From: JBDLRH01 sp039800165
Lineage (GTDB): Bacteria; Pseudomonadota; Gammaproteobacteria; Burkholderiales; Burkholderiaceae_C
Assembly (NCBI GenBank): GCA_039800165.1
Contig: JBDLRH010000043.1
Location: forward strand, 1 to 17,954
Direction: 5' to 3'
DNA length: 17,954 nt
Shown here: piece by piece, positions 14,050 to 17,954 of the stretch
Layout: each line of letters starts with the position of its first letter
Position numbering within the stretch: the stretch's first letter is position 1
The notes under the pieces: generated by a model
Told to the model about the DNA's origin: nothing
Databases searched by the model: none
The model's input: the letters and a program-made list of their open reading frames with translations, nothing else
Made by a program: the position numbers and the translations under genes

Positions 14050-14935
14050 GCTGTGCGGTCACCACCTCGCGCACCAGCGCTGCGGCGGTACGCTGGGTTT
14101 CGGTGACCGGCCGGCGCGACGATCGCGCCAGCGTCAGGTGGCTCAGGATGCGCGGGCTGCGGATGCGCCGCACCGCGAACGCGCGCGGGCGCTCGAAGTT
14201 GCTCAGCGTGTATCGCGGCAGCACCGCATGGCCGGCGCCGTCTTGCACCAGATTCAGGATCGCATTCAGGCCATCGACCTCCATCACGATCTGCGGCACC
14301 GCGCCCACGCTGCGCAGCTGGTTTTCCACCAGCAGCCGAAAGGCGTTGGGCCGGCTCGGCAGGATCAGGGGCAGGGCGGCCACCTCGGCCAGCCGCACCT
14401 GCGCATCGCTTGCCCGCGCGCTGCGCCGCGAAATCAGCACCAGCTCTTCCTCGTGCAGCAGTTCGGCATCGAGCTCGGCCGAGCGCTCGGGGTTGTAGAG
14501 CACGGCGATGTCCACCTTGCCCACGCGTAGCGCCTCGTACATCTGCAGCGAGAAGCCCTCGGTCAGCGTCAGCATCGCCTCGGGCAGCCGGGCGCGAAAG
14601 GCCTGCGTCAGAGGCACCGTGATCAGCCGCGACAGGCTGGGCGGCAGGCCGATGGACACGCGGCCGACCATCGCGCCGCGCGCAGCGCCCAGCTCTTCGC
14701 GCGCCACCGCCACCTGGTGCAGGATGCCGCGCCCGTGCTCGAGCAGCAGCTTGCCCGCCTCGGTGGGCTGGGCGCCGCGGCCGTTGCGACTGAGCAGCGA
14801 CTGGCGCAGCTCCACCTCCAGCTGACGCACCTGGCGGCTGAGGGCCGGCTGCGCCACGCCCAGCTCGATCGAGGCACGGGTAAAGCTGCCCAGCTCGGCC
14901 ACGCGAACGAAGTACTCCAGCTGTCGAAGGTCCAC
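14033..14935 (-). CDS. LysR-type regulator of the protocatechuate 4,5-cleavage operon (probable)
   Basis: A 300-residue LysR regulator. Its DNA-binding domain is at the very N-terminus (LRQLEYFVRVAELGSFTRAS, AQPALSRQVRQLEVELRQ), followed by the effector-binding domain. The chosen start is GTG at 14935. AAGGAG (14943-14948 on the minus strand) lies 7 bases ahead, and the protein then begins DLRQLEYF, exactly as LysR proteins do. An in-frame ATG at 15040 would add 35 unsupported residues across the control region. It is divergent from ligJ with a 166-bp gap containing a 17-bp palindrome, the usual setup for an activator responding to protocatechuate or a pathway intermediate. In Comamonas the equivalent pmd operon is controlled by a LysR protein, PmdR. 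The gene's end overlaps the convergent dehydrogenase gene by 17 bases. Confidence 0.92.
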   Translation of the reverse strand: MDLRQLEYFVRVAELGSFTRASIELGVAQPALSRQVRQLEVELRQSLLSRNGRGAQPTEAGKLLLEHGRGILHQVAVAREELGAARGAMVGRVSIGLPPSLSRLITVPLTQAFRARLPEAMLTLTEGFSLQMYEALRVGKVDIAVLYNPERSAELDAELLHEEELVLISRRSARASDAQVRLAEVAALPLILPSRPNAFRLLVENQLRSVGAVPQIVMEVDGLNAILNLVQDGAGHAVLPRYTLSNFERPRAFAVRRIRSPRILSHLTLARSSRRPVTETQRTAAALVREVVTAQLKPWA

Positions 14936-14942
14936 GGCGCTG

Positions 14943-14948
14943 CTCCTT
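14943..14948 (-). promoter_or_regulatory. Ribosome-binding site deciding the GTG start of the lig LysR gene
   Basis: On the minus strand AAGGAG is followed by CAGCGCC and GTG. This is near-ideal spacing and sequence, and it sets the LysR start at 14935 instead of the upstream ATG. Confidence 0.75.
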
Positions 14949-14974
14949 GATGAAGCGCATAACGAGCAATCAAT

Positions 14975-14991
14975 TATGCCGTTTTGGCATA
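14975..14991. promoter_or_regulatory. Palindrome TATGCC-N5-GGCATA, candidate LysR operator
   Basis: TATGCCGTTTTGGCATA is a perfect 6-5-6 inverted repeat in the AT-rich core of the divergent gap, 40 bases upstream of the LysR start and 110 bases upstream of the ligJ start. Size and symmetry fit a LysR recognition site; ATGCCGTTTTGGCAT inside it is a 15-mer with interrupted dyad symmetry. It is the strongest inverted repeat in this gap. Confidence 0.7.
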
Positions 14992-15061
14992 TCTGATAGT
15001 GCCCCTGCGGCGTGGAATCCCGCCCGCCCGCGCCCGACAATCAGCCGCGTCTTCAAGCCTG

Positions 15062-15088
15062 CCTGAATCACCTGAACCACCTGAACCG
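15062..15088 (+). repeat. Three tandem 9-bp units just upstream of ligJ
   Basis: CCTGAATCA, CCTGAACCA, CCTGAACCG lie head to tail, ending 13 bases before the ligJ ATG. In the ligJ frame they would read LNHLNHLNR if translation began earlier. They may be a slippage product or affect ligJ translation initiation, because the usual ribosome-binding site is absent. Confidence 0.75.
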
Positions 15089-15101
15089 GACACCCGAGCC
15101 C

Positions 15102-16136
15102 ATGAGCCTCATCATCGATTGCCACGGCCACTACACCACGGCACCCAAGGCGCTGGAAGCGTGGCGCAACCAGCAAATTGCCGGCATCCAGGATCCGTCC
15201 GTGATGCCCAAGGCATCTGACCTGAAGATCAGCGACGACGACATCCGCGAAAGCATCCAGACCAACCAGCTCAAGCTGATGACAGAGCGCGGCAGCGACA
15301 TCACGCTGTTCAGCCCGCGCGCGAGCTTCATGGCGCACCACATTGGCGACTTCAATGTCTCCAGCACCTGGGCCGCGATCTGCAACGAGCTGTGCTTCCG
15401 CGTGAGCCGGCTATTCCCCGAGAACTTCGTGCCGGTGGCGATGCTGCCGCAAAGCCCGGGCGTGGACCCGGCCACCTGCATTCCCGAGCTGGAGAAGTGC
15501 GTGAAGGAATACGGCGCGGTAGGCATCAACCTGAACCCCGATCCGTCGGGTGGCCACTGGACCAGCCCGCCGTTGACCGACCGCCACTGGTACCCCATCT
15601 ACGAGAAGATGGTGGAGTACGACCTGCCGGCGATGATCCACGTCAGCACCAGCTGCAACGCCTGCTTCCACACCACCGGCGCGCATTACCTGAATGCCGA
15701 TACCACCGCCTTCATGCAGTGCATCCAGGGCGACCTGTTCAAGGATTTTCCGACGCTGAAGTTCCTGATCCCGCACGGCGGCGGCGCAGTGCCCTACCAC
15801 TGGGGCCGCTTCCGCGGTCTGGCGCAGGAACTCAAGAAGCCGCTGCTCACCGACCATGTGCTCAACAACATCTTCTTCGACACCTGCGTGTACCACCAGC
15901 CGGGCATCGACCTGCTGAACACGGTGATCCCGGTGAAAAACGTGCTGTTTGCGTCCGAGATGATCGGCGCGGTGCGCGGCATCGACCCGACCACCGGCCA
16001 CTACTACGACGACACCAAGCGCTACATCGAGGCGTCGAAGATCTTGTCGGCTGAGGACAAGCACCAGATCTACGAAGGCAATGTGCGCCGCGTGTTCCCG
16101 CGCCTGGATGCGCTGCTGAAGAAAAAGGGGAAGTGA
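15102..16136 (+). CDS. ligJ: 4-oxalomesaconate (OMA) hydratase, amidohydrolase superfamily (LigJ/PmdE)
   Basis: A 344-residue zinc hydratase that adds water to OMA to give 4-carboxy-4-hydroxy-2-oxoadipate in the protocatechuate 4,5-cleavage pathway. It is a TIM-barrel amidohydrolase with DCHGHY at the N-terminus (His8, His10), His180 in MIHVSTSC, His225 in LIPHGGGAVPYHWGRFRG and Glu286 in FASEMIGAVRG. These agree, with a constant offset of two, with the active-site residues recalled for SYK-6 LigJ (6, 8, 178, 223, 284). The ATG at 15102 is chosen because MSLIIDCHGHY is the natural family start; an in-frame ATG at 15012 would add 30 low-complexity residues. It is the first gene of the operon: the ligK ATG follows one base after its stop. 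The partner isomerase LigU is not in the window. Confidence 0.95.
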   Translation: MSLIIDCHGHYTTAPKALEAWRNQQIAGIQDPSVMPKASDLKISDDDIRESIQTNQLKLMTERGSDITLFSPRASFMAHHIGDFNVSSTWAAICNELCFRVSRLFPENFVPVAMLPQSPGVDPATCIPELEKCVKEYGAVGINLNPDPSGGHWTSPPLTDRHWYPIYEKMVEYDLPAMIHVSTSCNACFHTTGAHYLNADTTAFMQCIQGDLFKDFPTLKFLIPHGGGAVPYHWGRFRGLAQELKKPLLTDHVLNNIFFDTCVYHQPGIDLLNTVIPVKNVLFASEMIGAVRGIDPTTGHYYDDTKRYIEASKILSAEDKHQIYEGNVRRVFPRLDALLKKKGK

Positions 16137-16137
16137 G

Positions 16138-16821
16138 ATGTTCGAACTCGGAGTCGTCTATCGCAACATCACCCGCGCCGACCGCGCGGCCACTGACGCG
16201 CTGGCGGCGCTGGGCTCGGCCACGGTGCACGAGGCCATGGGCCGCGTGGGCCTGCTCAAGCCGTACATGCGCCCCATCTACGCCGGCGCGCAGGTCTCGG
16301 GCACGGCGGTCACCGTGCTGATGCACCCCGGTGACAACTGGATGATGCATGTGGTGGCCGAGCAGATCCAGCCCGGCGACATCGTGGTGGCGGCCGTCAC
16401 CGCCGAGTGCACCGATGGCTACTTCGGCGACCTGCTGGCCACCTCCTTCAAGGCGCGCGGTGCGCGTGGCCTCGTCATCGACGCCGGTGTGCGCGATGTG
16501 AAGACACTCACCGAAATGAACTTCCCGGTGTGGAGCCGCGCCGTCAGCAGCAAGGGCACGATCAAGGCCACGCTGGGTTCGGTCAACATCCCGGTGGTCT
16601 GCGCCGGCATGAGCGTGAACCCGGGCGATGCCATCGTGGCCGATGACGACGGCGTGGTGGTGGTGCCCAAGGCCATGGTCGCCAAGACGCTGGAAGCCGC
16701 ACGCGAGCGCGAAGCGAATGAAGGCGCCAAGCGCGAGAAGCTGGCCGCCGGCGTGCTGGGCCTGGACATGTACAACATGCGCGAGCCGCTGGCCAAGGCC
16801 GGGCTGCGCTACGTGGACTGA
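16138..16821 (+). CDS. ligK: 4-carboxy-4-hydroxy-2-oxoadipate (CHA)/HMG aldolase (LigK/PmdF)
   Basis: A 227-residue class II pyruvate aldolase that splits CHA into pyruvate and oxaloacetate, and often also 4-hydroxy-4-methyl-2-oxoglutarate into two pyruvates. The family signature is present: GDLLATSFKARGARG (97-111) and DAGVRD with Asp115, Arg119 and Asp120 for metal and substrate binding. Glu200 sits in the C-terminal segment that in relatives reaches into the next subunit. Length is typical (about 227-238). It shares its fold with RraA, whose relative lies at the left edge of the window. The ATG follows the ligJ stop after one base, with AAGGGGAAG as ribosome-binding site inside ligJ, so the two are co-translated. 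Together they convert OMA to central metabolites. Confidence 0.96.
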   Translation: MFELGVVYRNITRADRAATDALAALGSATVHEAMGRVGLLKPYMRPIYAGAQVSGTAVTVLMHPGDNWMMHVVAEQIQPGDIVVAAVTAECTDGYFGDLLATSFKARGARGLVIDAGVRDVKTLTEMNFPVWSRAVSSKGTIKATLGSVNIPVVCAGMSVNPGDAIVADDDGVVVVPKAMVAKTLEAAREREANEGAKREKLAAGVLGLDMYNMREPLAKAGLRYVD

Positions 16822-16831
16822 GGGCGGCGCC

Positions 16832-17770
16832 ATGAGCACGCCCAAGCCCACCACCGGTGACTTCACCAAGACGCCCGGCTGGCTCGACTGGTACACCGGC
16901 CCGAGCCAGCCGCGCTTCGTGTTGCCTGCAGGCGCGGTCGACGCCCACTGCCACGTCTTCGGCCCGGGCGCCGAGTTCCCGTACGCGCCCGAGCGCAAGT
17001 ACACGCCGTGCGACGCCAGCAAGCAGCAGTTGTTTGCGCTGCGCGACCACCTGGGCTTTGCACGCAATGTGATCGTGCAGGCCACCTGCCACGGTGCCGA
17101 CAACCGGGCGCTGGTGGATGCGTGCCTGAGCAGCGGCGGCAAGGCGCGTGGCGTGGCGACGGTCAGGCGTAGCGTCAGCGACGCCGAGCTGCAGACGCTC
17201 CATGCAGCCGGCGTGCGCGGCGTGCGCTTCAACTTCGTCAAGCGGCTGGTGGACTTCACGCCCAAGGACGAGCTGATGGAGATTGCCGCGCGCATCAAGC
17301 CGCTGGGCTGGCATGTGGTGATCTATTTCGAGGCGGTGGACCTGCCCGAGCTGTGGGACTTCTTCACCGCGCTGCCGACCACCGTGGTGGTGGACCACAT
17401 GGGCCGCCCCGATGTGAGCAAGCCGATCGACGGGCCCGAGTTCAGCCTGTTCCTGAAGTTCATGCGCGAACATTCCAATGTGTGGAGCAAGGTGAGCTGC
17501 CCGGAGCGGCTGTCAGTCGCGGGGCCCCGGGCGCTGCACGGAGAGCAGGCGGCTTACCGCGACGTGGTGCCGTTTGCACGCCGCGTGGTGCAGGAGTTCC
17601 CGGATCGCGTGCTGTGGGGCACTGACTGGCCGCACCCCAACCTGAAGGACCACATGCCTGACGACGGCCTGCTGGTCGATTTCATCCCGCACATCGCGCC
17701 TACGCCTGAGCTGCAACGCAAGCTGCTGGTGGACAACCCGATGCGCCTGTACTGGCCCGAGGAGTGCTGA
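16832..17770 (+). CDS. ligI: 2-pyrone-4,6-dicarboxylate (PDC) hydrolase (LigI/PmdD)
   Basis: A 312-residue amidohydrolase that opens the lactone ring of PDC to give OMA. Landmarks: VDAHCHVFGP (His39, His41), ATCHGADNRA, GVRFNFVKRLVD, VVDHMGRPD (His189), KVSCPERLS, and LWGTDWPHPN with Asp265, the counterpart of the catalytic aspartate. This set is characteristic of LigI and distinguishes it from other amidohydrolases; the family works without a bound metal. The ATG at 16832 lies 10 bases after the ligK stop and gives a normal family N-terminus; upstream in-frame codons lie inside ligK. The ligA start follows one base after its stop. Acting before LigJ and LigK, it completes a gene order of hydratase-aldolase-PDC hydrolase-dioxygenase alpha as in Comamonas pmdE-F-D-A. 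Confidence 0.95.
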   Translation: MSTPKPTTGDFTKTPGWLDWYTGPSQPRFVLPAGAVDAHCHVFGPGAEFPYAPERKYTPCDASKQQLFALRDHLGFARNVIVQATCHGADNRALVDACLSSGGKARGVATVRRSVSDAELQTLHAAGVRGVRFNFVKRLVDFTPKDELMEIAARIKPLGWHVVIYFEAVDLPELWDFFTALPTTVVVDHMGRPDVSKPIDGPEFSLFLKFMREHSNVWSKVSCPERLSVAGPRALHGEQAAYRDVVPFARRVVQEFPDRVLWGTDWPHPNLKDHMPDDGLLVDFIPHIAPTPELQRKLLVDNPMRLYWPEEC

Positions 17771-17771
17771 G

Positions 17772-17954
17772 ATGCCGCTGGAAAAACCCTACCTCGACGT
17801 CCCCGGCACCACCATCTTCGACGCCGAGCAAAGCCGCAAGGGCTACTGGCTCAACCAGTTCTGCATGAGCCTGATGAAGGCCGAGAACCGCGAGCGCTTC
17901 AAGGCCGACCAGCGCGCGTACCTGGACGAGTGGCCGATGACAGAAGAGCAGAAA
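17772..17954 (+). CDS. ligA: Protocatechuate 4,5-dioxygenase alpha subunit (LigA/PmdA), 5' part
   Basis: The first 61 codons of a gene that runs off the right edge. The protein begins MPLEKPYLDVPGTTIFDAEQ and continues with SRKGYWLNQFCMSLMKAENR and AYLDEWPMTEEQK. This matches the small alpha subunit of extradiol protocatechuate 4,5-dioxygenase, an all-helical protein of about 140 residues that covers the active site of the catalytic beta subunit LigB. The complex opens protocatechuate between C4 and C5 to 4-carboxy-2-hydroxymuconate 6-semialdehyde. The ATG lies one base after the ligI stop, so it is tightly coupled. The beta subunit is expected next, outside the window. Confidence 0.92.
   Translation, partial: MPLEKPYLDVPGTTIFDAEQSRKGYWLNQFCMSLMKAENRERFKADQRAYLDEWPMTEEQK

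Larger units (their letters stand above)
14936..15101. promoter_or_regulatory. Divergent control region between LysR gene and ligJ
   Basis: A 166-bp gap with an AT-rich core (about 14948-14998) that contains the palindrome at 14975-14991, then a GC-rich leader with a 9-bp triplicate at 15062-15088. The LysR ribosome-binding site is at the left end. No clear Shine-Dalgarno is visible in front of ligJ. Sequence to the right of the palindrome presumably carries the lig promoter, but no convincing -35/-10 pair could be assigned by eye. Confidence 0.65.

Noticed and set aside
14936..15040. N-terminal extension of the lig LysR gene from an ATG at 15040
   Set aside because: It would cover the control region and palindrome. 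The GTG at 14935 has an ideal ribosome-binding site and the standard LysR N-terminus.
15862..17298. 478-codon minus-strand frame opposite ligJ, ligK and ligI
   Set aside because: Shadow frame with low-complexity composition against three well-identified genes.

Overview
The DNA is GC-rich (by eye about two thirds G+C) with dense, short-gapped operons. It most likely comes from a betaproteobacterial chromosome (Burkholderiales, probably Comamonadaceae-like). The evidence is a Bug/TctC-type periplasmic receptor, two LysR regulators, a TRAP transporter, and a protocatechuate 4,5-cleavage operon in the gene order known from Comamonas (pmdE-F-D-A). No RNA gene, insertion sequence, phage gene or CRISPR array was seen.

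Layout, left to right. (1) 1-3114, minus strand: the 5' part of an RraA/HMG-aldolase family gene, a fused aconitase/isopropylmalate-dehydratase type hydratase whose stop overlaps the aldolase start, and a LysR regulator. A five-copy 10-bp tandem repeat fills the gap between regulator and hydratase. (2) 3229-8806, plus strand: an HMG-CoA-lyase family enzyme, a class III CoA-transferase, a Bug receptor, a DadA-type FAD oxidoreductase and a dienoyl-CoA-reductase-like SDR. The divergent gap between (1) and (2) is AT-rich and holds two perfect inverted repeats. (3) 8817-8865: twin GC hairpins between convergent genes. (4) 8888-10006, minus strand: a short MetE-like methyltransferase. (5) 10166-14049, plus strand: TRAP transporter DctP-DctQ-DctM followed by a DUF1932 dehydrogenase. 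(6) 14033-14935, minus strand: a LysR regulator whose end overlaps the dehydrogenase. (7) 15102 to the right edge, plus strand: ligJ-ligK-ligI-ligA, cut by the window end.

How the parts work together. Block 7 is the lower protocatechuate meta-cleavage route. LigA(B) opens the ring, LigI hydrolyses 2-pyrone-4,6-dicarboxylate to oxalomesaconate (OMA), LigJ hydrates it to 4-carboxy-4-hydroxy-2-oxoadipate (CHA), and LigK splits CHA into pyruvate and oxaloacetate. LigB, the LigC dehydrogenase and the LigU isomerase are not in view. The TRAP transporter and DUF1932 dehydrogenase next door may import or process a related acid. Blocks 1 and 2 look like a second catabolic module for branched di- or tricarboxylic acids: hydratase plus aldolase on one side of a LysR control region, CoA-transferase plus CoA-ester lyase on the other. 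Its substrate is unknown. OMA and CHA have the carbon skeleton of homoaconitate and homocitrate with an added keto group, so an aconitase-family hydratase coupled to an RraA-type aldolase could be a second, non-orthologous version of the LigJ-LigK step. That is inference, and it is the most interesting idea in the window.
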